Shown here: positions 31,434-40,732 of the stretch, in pieces | Position numbering within the stretch: position 1 is the stretch's first letter | How the letters are laid out: each line of letters begins with the position of its first letter | Source of the DNA: Flaccisagitta enflata | Taxonomy: Eukaryota > Chaetognatha > Sagittoidea > Aphragmophora | Direction: 5' to 3' | Assembly (NCBI GenBank): GCA_965153355.1 | Contig: OZ231127.1 | Span: 41,726,001 to 41,790,000, forward strand | DNA length: 64,000 bases | Made by a program: the position numbers and the translations under genes | The notes under the pieces: generated by a model | What the model saw: the letters and a program-made list of their open reading frames with translations, nothing else | Databases searched by the model: none | Told to the model about the DNA's origin: nothing

Positions 31434-31510
31434 GAGTGTAAGAGCGGCCGCGTTGGATGCTCTCGTCGTCGTCCACTTCCTCGGCATCCTGTTCGCCATC
31501 ACGTTCGCTG
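31434..31510 (+). CDS. Candidate internal exon after the pyrimidine tract
   Basis: An acceptor-like TTTCTCTTTAAAG ends the tract. GC-rich sequence follows in an open frame encoding RAAALDALVV, VHFLGILFAI and TFA, a plausible membrane span. It stops at GCT|GTAAGA, a good donor. GC content is far above the flanks. No partner exons are found and there is no family match by eye. Confidence 0.35.
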
Positions 31511-31810
31511 TAAGATGCATGGACGTGACTGGACTTGTTAGTTATGGTAAAGCACAATAATTGCAATAATTAATTCTTATCCTCACACCCCTGTCACTAT
31601 ACATCCGCCACTGTGTTCCCTACCTGTGTTAGGTGGGAAAAATTTACACAGCATAGTGACTTATTTTAAGTTGTTGCTTACATGTAGGTTCATCTTACCA
31701 TACATGAAACCAAAGTTTTGGTTAGAAATTTTTTGAAAATTAACCCAAAAAAAAGTTTGTTTTTACAATTTGTGCTATAAATGTTTCTGATCCTTTTTTT
31801 TCTATTTTCG

Positions 31811-32037
31811 AGTTCCGAATTGACCTCAGATGATGTTTTCTGTTTCGTTTTATATGTCACATTATATACTTTTAAAGAAAGAAAGAACGAATTTATTTTT
31901 TTCTCAATATAATACTACAGTAATAAATATCGTATTAAGTATTTTTAAAACCAAATGGACATTATTCTCCTTCAAAAGTATATAGTGTGACATATAAAAA
32001 GAAACAGAAAACATCATCTGATTTCAATTGTGAACTC
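31811..32037. repeat. Imperfect 60-bp inverted repeat
   Basis: GATGATGTTTTCTGTTTCG and TATATGTCACATTATATAC near 31840 face TATATAGTGTGACATATA and GAAACAGAAAACATCATC near 31980-32020, with a 100-bp AT-rich spacer. Probably a small foldback element. Confidence 0.72.
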
Positions 32038-32181
32038 CATAATTATGTAAAAACTGATCACGAATATTTATGGCACAAACATCCCAAAACAATTATTTGT
32101 TTCACTTATGGTGAGATGCAACTACATATAAGCAACAGCCTAGAATACGTCACTATACTGAGTCTTTTTTTCCTACCAACC

Positions 32182-32479
32182 TCAGCTAGGGATCACGCTG
32201 CCGCTTCTGGTGAGGTTATTACTGTCATCAAAATCACACCTGCTTCCTAAGCTTGGTGTATGGGTGGTTGAAGCTGAAGCACAGGTGGAAGTTGGAGTGA
32301 AGCTTGTTCTCCTATCGATGTTGACGTCCTCCTCCCTGTCTTGTTCGTCCTCTTCCGCGCCCTCTGCCGCGTCCTCTGGATCGGCAACTTCGACGTCGTC
32401 TTTGGCGAAGGGTTCAACGACCTCTTCATCGTCATCATCGTCGTCAGACAGATGATGGTCGCTGGACTGGTTCCTCCGG
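32182..32479 (-). CDS. Acidic nuclear-type protein, last exon version 2
   Basis: Acceptor TTTCGCTGTAG at 32480 in phase 2, matching the donor of the exon at 32935-33099. It encodes HHLSDDDDDDEEVVEP, further acidic stretches (EGAEEDEQDREED), a Ser/Thr-rich part (TSTCASASTTH) and CDFDDSNN, and ends at TGA (32182-32184). The C-terminal half is similar to the exon at 32580-32844, so the two look like duplicated alternative last exons. Confidence 0.65.
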
Positions 32480-32579
32480 CTACAGCGAAACATACATGTT
32501 TTAAGCACTTTTTAGAAATTTGTTCCGGCAAATATACATACGATATGAATAACCGTTGGGAGATATATTTGTTAGATTG

Positions 32580-32844
32580 TTACAGTTTCAGAAATATAAT
32601 TGTTAGAGTGTTACACTTGTAACTTTTTTTTAATAAACAACCCTGTAACTGTACATCAGCTGTTTGGGGAAGGAGGGGGGGGGAGAAACAACTGTTATCG
32701 AAATCCCACCTCGTTTCAACCCTGTTTTGGTGGGTGGTCGAAGGATCAGCAGAGGTGGTCGACCGAGAAGCAGAGGTGCTAGCTGAACTTGAACAGGGGA
32801 AAACTGGGCTGCTTGAACAAGGCGGTTGTGAAGATTCGATGACT
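32580..32844 (-). CDS. Acidic nuclear-type protein, last exon version 1
   Basis: Acceptor CTTTTGTTGTCAG in phase 2, compatible with the same donor as version 2. It encodes a Ser-rich stretch (SSSASTSASRSTTSADPSTTH) and RWDFDNS, aligning with STCASASTTH and RCDFDDS of the next exon. The frame then reads through a C-rich run to TAA (32580-32582). It could also be a decayed exon, since the end of the frame looks non-coding. Confidence 0.5.
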
Positions 32845-32934
32845 CTGACAACAAAAGGAAAGAAGATGAGGCAACAAAACGGATTGACACATAGAATAAT
32901 GGCCTAACTGTTGATCCAGTTCACTAAGACTCAC

Positions 32935-33099
32935 TCTTCTTCGCTGGACTTGTCGTCGGTGGGGCCGAGAAACTCTTTGGATGATCCGCGCTGCAGGACT
33001 GAGTCCGACGTTTGTGTCGTATTCGATTCAAACGCGGACAGCGTCTTTTCAAGTTTGGCGTCCTCCAGGAGTTTCTTGCGCATTTGGCCGCAAGTCAAC
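32935..33099 (-). CDS. Acidic nuclear-type protein, exon
   Basis: Acceptor TTTTTAATGTACAG and donor GAAGAAGA|GTGAGT bracket 165 bp, phase 2 at both ends. It encodes GQMRKKLLEDAKLEKTLSAF, a probable amphipathic helix, then SDSVLQRGSSKEFLGPTDD and a Glu-rich end. It joins in frame to the exon at 33211 and to either last exon. Confidence 0.72.
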
Positions 33100-33210
33100 C
33101 TGTACATTAAAAAACAATTCCACATATCTGAAACCAGCTGAACTAACCACTACAACAATGTCCAAATGCATATGCGCCCAAATGCTACATTTTCAAAAGT
33201 TTCCACTTAC

Positions 33211-33459
33211 TGCTTTAGTTTGCTTTGAGTGTTGACGCGATCCCCATATCGTTTGTTGCTATGCGTCGTTCTGCGAGCGAGCCAGTTGACGCTGTTATCG
33301 CCGATTTTGTCCCATTCGGCATGTTGCTTTTGCAGCTTAGCGTAGTCCTGCCAGAGTGGGTGGGAACGAGGTTTGTTGGCGAGTTGCGGTTTGATGACGT
33401 CCATTCTATCACTCAACTCTTTCATCTTGGTTGACACGTTGATTCCGTCATCCGTAAAG
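33211..33459 (-). CDS. Acidic nuclear-type protein, helical exon
   Basis: Donor AAAGCA|GTAAGT; acceptor GGCTAATACACAG, with almost no pyrimidine tract because a transposon end lies 12 bases upstream. Phase 2 at both ends. It encodes KMKELSDRMDVIKPQL, HPLWQDYAKLQKQHAEWDKI and NWLARRTTHSNKRYG, suggesting helices and a basic patch. No named domain. Confidence 0.72.
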
Positions 33460-33864
33460 CTGTGTATTAGCCCACTATAAAAACACGCTTTTTCATGCTG
33501 AGGCTCTCTATCCAAGGAATCTGGCTCAAAATCATGTATATAGATAGTCCATCACATAAATTTGACCTTGGGGCTTCTCTAAAGTGTGCCCACCACACCC
33601 TCTAATGCTAGTGGTGGTGCTGTTTTTGACATCATGACATATGACTCATCTTTGTAAACTATATAAGCGAATGGCTAGTGTCTCAATTTGGGCTCATTTA
33701 AAGAGCTTTGCTGTCTTAAAATGAGCTCTGAGATCAGATCATCATTAAGCAGTTTTTCTAACATTGATGCCTTTTGGAGAAAATATTGATTTTTGTCACA
33801 ACTTTGTAATTGTGTCTCCCAACGAGACAAAGCCTGACCTCAACTTAAGCTTATTGCCTGCACC

Positions 33865-34058
33865 AGTCGCGTGCTATGAGCTCTACCATTATGTCAGGAT
33901 GTGTTGGTTGGTCGGTTGGTCAGTTGGTTGGTCAGTTGGTGTGTTGGTTCCTTTTTTTTGAGTTTTGAGCGGCTCCTGCCCAGATGCCATATTGACATTC
34001 TCCAGCACTGTTCCTGCCCACCTGCGCGTGACTAGGGTAGCCGTGTCGCCGGCCTTGT
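33865..34058 (+). mobile_element. HINE-like element nested in the palindromic element
   Basis: AGTCGCGTGC at the 5' end, GTTGGTCGGTTGGTC tract, CCTGCGCGTGACTAGGG and the tail GCCGTGTCGCCGGCCTTG. The opposite arm of the palindrome lacks it, so it came later. Confidence 0.75.
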
Positions 34059-34699
34059 GAGAATGAGCCCAAGTTCAGGTCTGTAACTTCATTTGTTAAG
34101 AAGCAGTCGTTTTACAAAGCTGATGTCTTCATGAAGCAAAAATGATTTTGTCATTAAACTTAAATTTTATATTTTGTTTTTTTTTTCCCCTATTATAGTC
34201 AGGTGATACACTGAATCATTAGTAACTGCCATTTACTGTGGGGGTAGAAGAACCGATGATAATATTGGTTGGAACCAGCAAGGGCCTTCAAAGTACAGCC
34301 ATATACCTCAATGATGGTAAAATATTTTAATACTGAAAAAAATGTGTTATTTTTATGCCTTGGGGTATCTTAGTGGTACACTGACTCATCAGTAATTTCC
34401 ATCTAGTGTGGCAGGAGATGAACAGATGATTAACAGAGGGTTGGAACTCCTGGGGGACCTTTTAACGGCCCTTTAGGGCTCAAAAATAGCCAAAATTATT
34501 CCAAGATTGAAAAAATACTTACTTTTCTGCATTGAAGCACCCTAGTAGTAGTCATTCCTATCATGAGTAGTGGGATATGTACAGGTTTATAACATAAAAT
34601 CAAGACCCCTGGGGGGCTCCTTAAGGACCTCAAAGGGCCCCAAAATGGTAAAATATCATCTTATGTTTTTTTTTGTTTTCTGATCCATTTTACCATGAC

Positions 34700-35075
34700 G
34701 CTGCTTTGATAGCTAATTTGAGGCCTGAGAGGCCAGTTTTTAGGCCTGAGGGTTTGAATTTGAGGCCTGGAAAGCCTAATTTGAGGTCTGAATGGCCAGG
34801 TTTTAGGCCTGAAAGGTTGGATTTGAGGCCTGAGAGGCTGGGTTTGAGGCCTGAGAGGCTGGATTTGAAGCCTGGGAGGCTGGATTTGAGACCTGAGAGG
34901 CCAGATTTGAGGTCTAAGAGGCCAGATTTGAGGTCTCAAAGGCCAGATTTGAGGCATGAAGGGCCTAATAAGGAGGCTGGGGGGATGAATGGACGAAGGA
35001 ACAAATGAACCAACAAACAGACGAACAAAAGTGTTCTACAGGACTTTGTCCCCTTTGGCGCCGCTGCTCAAAAAT
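34700..35075. repeat. AGGCCTGAGAGGCTGGATTTG satellite with one foldback terminus
   Basis: About twelve 21-bp units, then GGACGAAGGAACAAATGAAC-type sequence and TCTACAGGACTTTGTCCCC, TTTGGCGCCGCTGC. The left terminus is absent. Confidence 0.72.
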
Positions 35076-35210
35076 TGAACGCTGCTCAATTTTTTAGCAT
35101 TTTTGCTCTATTCTAATGTCCTTGGGAGCTCTTAAGTGGCCTCTGGGGGACTCAAGACCCATTAACTCTTTACACATCTCTTTCATGACTACATTGCAAT
35201 GACTTACAAG

Positions 35211-35358
35211 TAGGGATGTGGAAGCGGTCGATTTTAGTGCCGCTTCCACCGCTTCCGCTTCCGCTTCCGCTTCCATTTTGTAGTACAAATACTAGTAGCT
35301 ATCCCATCCTCCATCCCATCCTCCAAAATGGAAGCGGTCAATCGCTTCCACATCCCTA
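35211..35358. mobile_element. 148-bp hAT MITE, duplication CTTACAAG
   Basis: CTTACAAG at 35203-35210 and 35359-35366. Termini TAGGGATGTGGAAGCG and CGCTTCCACATCCCTA are exact inverted repeats, with a GCTTCC hexamer run inside. Confidence 0.92.
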
Positions 35359-36545
35359 CTTACAAGGCAGTGTCACAATTGAGTGCAGGAGAACAGAAAA
35401 AAAAACCATAAGATAATACTTTTCCAGTGCATTTTGGGTTTTTTTGGGTCACTCAGGGTCTTCAAGGGGGCCCCTAGGAATCCAAATCTTCAGTAATTCA
35501 CGTATTCATATCCCACCACGCTATACGGGAATTACTGATGAGTGGACCTACTTCTAGGAAAGCAAAAAAGTAATTATTTTTTAATCTTTAAGCCATTTTT
35601 GCCATTTTTGAGTCCTAAAGGGCTCTTCAAAGGGCCCCTAGGGGTCCAAACCCTCTACAATCTATCTGTACATCTCCTTCCACACTAGATGGAAATAACT
35701 GAGATGTCAGTGTGCCACTGGGATACCTCAAAGCAGAAAAAAAACCAATTTTTTCAGTATTGGGGGCATTTTTACCATTTTTGAGGCCATGTAGGCTCTT
35801 CAGGGGCCATCTTTGGGTCTCAAACCCCCATTATCTATCTACTAATCTACCCTCTCAGTAGACGGAAATTACCAATGAGCCAGTGCATAACCTGACTATT
35901 ATGGGGTAGAAAAAAAGCCAAATTATAGAATTTCAGTTTAATGACAAGAACTACTATTTTCTTCATGAAGACATCAGCTTTGTTAGACAACTGCTTCTCA
36001 ACAAAGAAAGTTACAGACCTCAACTCATTTTAAAGAGTAAGTAAAGCTCTCCAAAATGAGCCCAAGTTGAGGTCAGTAATATATTCATTTTATGAGGATA
36101 AAACTGCAAAGCTGTGACAAAAATCAGCCACTGTCAAAAAAGATTATCAACTTTGAGAGAGACAACACTTCCTAAGCGAATAAAAATAATGATCTCCTTG
36201 GGCTCATTTAAAGTAAGTAAGTTCTTTAAAAATGAGCCCCAAATTAGTGTGCTATTCATTAAATATCAAACTACAAGATAGGTAAAATATGACAGTAATA
36301 AACATTTCTTACCACCACTTATGCATTAGAAGGGGGTGTGAGGCTGTTTAGAAACCCCAAGGTCAAATTATGTGATGGACTATCTATATATAGTTTGACC
36401 AGATTCCTTGGATAGAAAACTCTGCATGAGCGTGTTTTTATAGTGAGCTATACTGTATGCATTAAACAGATGTGGATTCTCAGCGGTTTAGCGGCGTCAT
36501 TGAAATATATAACTATTACAAAAATGAGTGAGCTGGTGTACTTAC

Positions 36546-36709
36546 ATGTCTCGGAGCACAGCGGACATCGCGATGTATTGGTAGTTGGCCGGCCACTTGA
36601 ACATGTGGCAACCGGTCTTGTCGAAGCATCTTTTGTCCAAGACCCAGTAAAGCTTCCATAAAACGGGGGTTGAGGCCGCGCAATGGTAATCAGCTTCCAG
36701 GCCATCAAT
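36546..36709 (-). CDS. Acidic nuclear-type protein, Cys/Trp-rich exon
   Basis: Acceptor TTGCCCTTTCTTTAG in phase 0, donor GAGACAT|GTAAGT in phase 2. It encodes IDGLEADYHCAAS, LWKLYWVLDKRCFDKTGC and FKWPANYQYIAMS. The regular Cys and Trp content implies a folded domain I cannot name. It is the 5' neighbour of the 3-kb intron that contains the palindromic transposon. Confidence 0.75.
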
Positions 36710-37074
36710 CTAAAGAAAGGGCAAATCGACATGACATGTTGTTTAGGCTCATTGGTCATTGGTCATTTGTCGTTGGTACTCATAAAAAATTATGGTGAGT
36801 TAGGGTGAGTTGTAATCATACACACCGCAAGTAATTGCTAACTAAATGAACTGCTCAACAGCTCCATTTTGCCACCTGCAATTGCGAACAATTCTTTGCA
36901 GGCGCGGAGGCCAGGCGCAGTGCGTTAGTGACAATTTGTCGGCGATCACCTAATGTCAACTGGTTACGTCACATTGACCATGTGTGATAAACAATGGTTA
37001 TGCAAACCAGCGAATGTAATTATTCCCTTCAGTACCACAAACAATTTAGGTCGGATTAACTCACCACACTGCCG

Positions 37075-37477
37075 ATTTTGTCGATCATGATATCAATATT
37101 TGTCGCTTTCCGGACAGTCGCCTCGATGCCACCACTGAGGGCCCAGTTTTCAAAATGGACAGCGGAAGACGATTTGCCTACAAAGTCTGGATTCTTTTGC
37201 TGTGGGACGATATTTGCCAAGCCGGATTGAGGGTCGATGTCGATGTCCCCCATACAAAAAATGTGGAAAACTTTGCGAGCGACACGAGCAACGGCAAAGT
37301 AGCCTACTTTCCTTTTAAAGATAGGACAGGAGATGTCGCGATAGTCTCGTACCATCTTTAACTTCTTGCCATTCTTGTCTTCCGGTGGACTTGGTGCACT
37401 TTCAAAGTAGAGGCGGTAGGGTTTGTCCGGATCACGTCCACTCACTTCTGGATCCATATTTGGGAGGAGTTTCGGAT
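37075..37477 (-). CDS. Acidic nuclear-type protein, globular exon
   Basis: Acceptor TTTTTCACAAACAG in phase 1, donor AGTGTG|GTGAGT in phase 0. It encodes MDPEVSGRDPDKPYRLYFES, RDYRDISCPIFKRKVGYFAV, HIFCMGDIDIDPQSGLANIV and NWALSGGIEATVRKATNIDI. This looks like a compact alpha/beta domain; no family recognised. Introns on both sides are short (about 219 and 365 bp). Confidence 0.8.
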
Positions 37478-37696
37478 CTGTTTGTGAAAAAGCAAAGATA
37501 TGTAGGTATCAATATAATTGTTAGATGGTAGTATAATAGCTGGATTTGATTCAAAGCTAGCAATATAATTGTTAGATGGTAATATAATAGCTGGATTTGA
37601 TCCTAAAACTAATATATATATATTTATGTGTGGTAAGATCTAACATTTATATACATCAGCTTCAACATTCCCGAAATTGTTTCATTACCAACGTAC

Positions 37697-38588
37697 CACG
37701 GGTAAGGAAGAACGAGTGTTCAGCGTCGGCCAAATTTTCCTTCCAATACTGCTCTTCCTCTTCACTGAGAATCGGCACCATTGGCAGTTTTATAGGTTTG
37801 CGGGAGTTGTCTTTTCTGTGAGACGCATGAATCCTTGCTGCTATTGGTGCTTTGGCTCCAACTGCTCCTCCGGTTCCTCCTGCTTCTCCTCCCCGTTCAC
37901 TGGCAACAACTTCGTCATCTTCTCGCTCTTTGTTTCCCTCCTCATCTTCAGAATTGGGATGATCGAGGCGAGGAGTTGATTTGCGCGGAGCTTTTGGGAT
38001 TGTAAGAGTGCGTCGGGCTAGAGGCGGTTTTCGGGGTAGAGGACGTTTTCGGGGTGGAGAAGGGTGGTAATCCGGTACAGCATCCCCGACGCCGGTGCTT
38101 TGGGCAGTCTTCGAAGACAATTTGCTTTGACGAAGGAGTCAAGATGGAGGAGGGTCGTCTTCCGATTCACCCCCCTCATCGCGGGGGCGTTTCCGAGTGT
38201 TCGAAGTCGATTGGGTTTGAGGACGGACTCGAGATGGAGGACGTTCGTCTTCCGATTCATCATCGTCATCGTGGCTGGCTTTCCGAGTCTTTGAAGTCCA
38301 CTGGGTTTGACAAACGACTGGAGATGGAGGATATTTGTCTTCCGATTCAACATCCTCATGGCGGATGCGTTTCCGAGTCTTCAAAGTCGATTGGCGTTGA
38401 GGAAGGACTCGAGATGGAGGATGTTCGTCTTCAGATTCATAATCCTCATCGCGGATGCGTCTCCGAGTCTTCGAAGTCGATTGGCGTTCAGGAAGGACTC
38501 GAGATGGAGGATGTTCATCTTCCGATTCATAATCCTCATCGAGGGGGCGTTTCCGAGTATTCCTAGTTGAATGGTCTGGAAGAACTGG
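37697..38588 (-). CDS. Acidic nuclear-type protein, 90-bp repeat exon with in-frame TGA
   Basis: Acceptor TCCCGCCCACCCCAG in phase 0, donor ACCCGTG|GTACGT in phase 1. The first part is five to six 30-residue repeats of the type TRKR..DEDYESEDEHPPSRVLPQ. The second part is basic and Pro-rich (PSPPRKRPLPRKPPLARR), then acidic and Gly-rich, ending EEEEQYWKENLADAEHSFFL. At 38139-38141 the conserved Arg codon CGA of the repeat reads TGA, interrupting an otherwise open exon. Charged repeats suggest a nuclear, disordered protein. No start codon is evident in the exon, so a 5' exon to the right is expected. Confidence 0.72.
38139..38141 (-). pseudogene. In-frame TGA replacing CGA in the repeat exon
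   Basis: The PPS-R codon is CGA in three other repeat units and CCA in one, but TGA here. The frame is open on both sides (PPS before, LLRQSK after, matching VRPQTQ of neighbours). A CpG C-to-T change is the simplest cause. It may mark a null allele, a pseudogene, a sequencing error, or a stop bypassed by splicing or readthrough. Confidence 0.7.
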
Positions 38589-38727
38589 CTGGGGTGGGCG
38601 GGATCACGACTTGGTTAGTTCATCACTCTCCTCCTCCTCCTCCTCCTCCTCGCGGATCATGAACATGCAACTCTAAGGGGCTTTGGTTGTCCATTGGTCC
38701 ATGATATGACTATCCATGAAAATAAGT

Positions 38728-38917
38728 AACAAGGCCGGACACACGGCTACCGAAATCGCGTGCGGGTGGGCAGGGGCTATATTTGAGGTCACCAGACCAT
38801 TTGGGCAGGAGCAGTGGGGTCAAAAAAATAAAATCATAAAAAAAGTAAAACATGACCAACCAACCGACCGACCAACCGACGGACAAAGCGGGTTGTAGAG
38901 TCGCGTGCACGTGACTA
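38728..38917 (-). mobile_element. HINE-like element, GTCGCGTGC subfamily
   Basis: CAAGGCCGGACACACGGCTA, CGTGCGGGTGGGCAGGGGC, CCAACCGACCGACC tract and AGAGTCGCGTGCACGTGACT. Confidence 0.78.
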
Positions 38918-38944
38918 AAAGATAGGAAAACTAGTATTTTACAC

Positions 38945-39058
38945 ACTGTTTGTGTATGTGAGTGGGGTTGGGGGTGTGGGGTTGGAGTTGTGGGATGGGG
39001 ATAGTGGATGGACCTCCCTGCCCACCCATTGGCAACAATATTGTGGCCTTGCGTTGCT
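38945..39058 (+). mobile_element. HINE 3'-half fragment
   Basis: TTTGTGTATGTGAGTGGGG, CTGCCCACCCATTGGCAACA and a decayed GTGGCCTTGCGTTGC tail. Confidence 0.5.
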
Positions 39059-39120
39059 TTTTATTACCCTCCCCCCCTCTCCCCTGAGAATCCTTTCTCC
39101 TCGCTGAAGTTCTCAAATTT

Positions 39121-39720
39121 TAAGCTCGGGTTTAAAAAAAAAACAGGACAAGATATGTTTGTCAGTGCTTTACATCCACGCAATTAAGAAAACATGGCAG
39201 ATTCCATGACCATTTGCATGGAAAGCTTTGTGAAAGATCTTCAAAATGGGACCTTGCTGGCTGTCCTAACTTTAATCGTTTAGAAGTGACAATAGGATTA
39301 AGAAGGTGTGGTCTAGAATGTCAAAATAGATTGCAACGGGAATAAAAGATCTGTACCACTTTTTTGTTTTTTAAAAAAACTAGAAGGAATGAATAGTTTT
39401 CACTGTTTTTTTTCACAAGATTTTAGAATTTCTTTTCATTCTAGACCAATCCCAGGCCTGTAGCTCAAACGGTTTCAGAGTGAGAGCTTTTCTAAGTGAA
39501 CTACTATTTTACTGAAATGTTATTTTTTAATGAAATTACAAAACTGATCATGTTGTTCATTCATTTGTCATCTCTAAACAAATAAAGTTAGAATATCCAG
39601 CATCGTCGCATTAGAAAGATATTTTGCAGAGCTTTCAAACGATTATGGATTTTCTATGTTTTAAGAACCTAGTTAAGCAAAATTTTTTTTGAAAAATCAA
39701 ATGAGGGGGGAAGGAAATCA
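39121..39720. other. AT-rich sequence, nothing assignable
   Basis: No frame, repeat pair or array found. A GGGGGGAAGGAAATCAAAGA motif at about 39703 recurs at 43440-43690 and may mark another repeat family. Confidence 0.4.
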
Positions 39721-39779
39721 AAGACCAGGGGGGGAGAGAAAACCCGAAAGCCACTCAACAAAAAAAACGGTCAAGTTTG

Positions 39780-39880
39780 AAGGCTGAACCAATCGATGGA
39801 TTGACGGAATGACGGACAGATGGATGGGTGGAAGGACGGACGGAAAAAGCAGATCGTAGAGTCGGGTGTACACGACTAAA
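39780..39880 (-). mobile_element. HINE 5'-half fragment
   Basis: GGACGGACAGATGGATGGG tract then GTAGAGTCGGGTGTACACGA and CTAAAAA. Confidence 0.55.
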
Positions 39881-40205
39881 AACATCACTGTCATGATAGT
39901 AATAAAAACGGCTGGCATACATGCTCAAAGTTTTGTCATGTTGCTACAATAAAATGTCAAGACTATAATGTTGCCCGCTCATTGGCAGATCGCTGGCACC
40001 ACCACTAAGGGCAGAAGCTGTTTTGCTAAAATCTACTGAGAAATACCGAAATAGCCTAAGAAACAAAGTGTTACAGAGGGACAGACTTATGTACATACCC
40101 ACTTGGTTTTTTTTCACTCTTTTATCGATCAGTTTGTTGGTTCCTATTATGCCAAGTATAACCACTGTTCATGTTGGGAAATATGTTTGTAAGAGATGGT
40201 TACCC

Positions 40206-40372
40206 CTGGCCGGATACACGGCTACCCCAGTTGTGTGTAAAAGAGCAGGAGCAGTGATGGATAAGGTCACTAGGGTATTTTGGGAGGAGCAGTGAGCCAA
40301 AAAACGCTGAGAAGGTGTAAGTTTACCAACTGGCTTACAGACTGACATAACGGGGTGTACAAACGTACATGC
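40206..40372 (-). mobile_element. HINE-like element, 5' arm decayed
   Basis: GGCCGGATACACGGCTACCC, AGAGCAGGAGCAGTG, and CTTACAGACTGACATAACGG; the terminal hairpin is rearranged. Confidence 0.55.
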
Positions 40373-40407
40373 TACTATCGATTACGCGATTACGACCAAA
40401 AGCTAAC

Positions 40408-40410
<3 letters not shown>

Positions 40411-40459
<49 letters not shown>

Positions 40460-40616
40460 GCAGAAACGCAACTCTATAAGAGGTTTTGTCCGTCGGTCTA
40501 TCCGTCCATCAGTCCGTTGGTCTGTTGGTCTGTAATGATCGAGTCGAAAAGTGGGAAAACGCGCATTTCCGCCCCTGCCCACCCGTCCGCAACTGATAGC
40601 CGTGTATCCGGCCTTG

Positions 40617-40688
<72 letters not shown>
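40411..40688. repeat. (GA)n - HINE - (CT)n inverted sandwich
   Basis: (GA)n at 40411-40457 and (CT)n at 40619-40688 are complementary and flank the HINE at 40456-40619 directly at both ends. Confidence 0.85.
40456..40619 (+). mobile_element. Short HINE-like element, GTTGC subfamily
   Basis: AGTTGCAGAAACGCAACTCT at the 5' end, AAAACGCGCATTTCCGCCCC, 3' arm CCGTCCGCAACTG and tail AGCCGTGTATCCGGCCTTGT. Confidence 0.72.
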
Positions 40689-40692
<4 letters not shown>

Positions 40693-40732
40693 TTCCATCC
40701 GTCTGTCGGTTGGTTGGTCCCCTTTTACTTTT

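Larger units (their letters stand above)
33472..36447. mobile_element. 2976-bp palindromic CACTA/Chapaev-like element in an intron
   Basis: Termini CACTATAAAAACACGC and GCGTGTTTTTATAGTG are exact inverted repeats. Diverged inverted similarity covers most of both arms, for example TAGATAGTCCATCACATAA with its partner, and GACCTCAACTTRGGCTCATT motifs. AGCC at the left and AGCT at the right may be a 4-bp duplication with one change. CAC termini and short duplications fit the CMC (CACTA, Mirage, Chapaev) group. Inside are a HINE (33865-34058), a foldback satellite (34700-35075) and a hAT MITE (35211-35358). No transposase. Confidence 0.75.
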
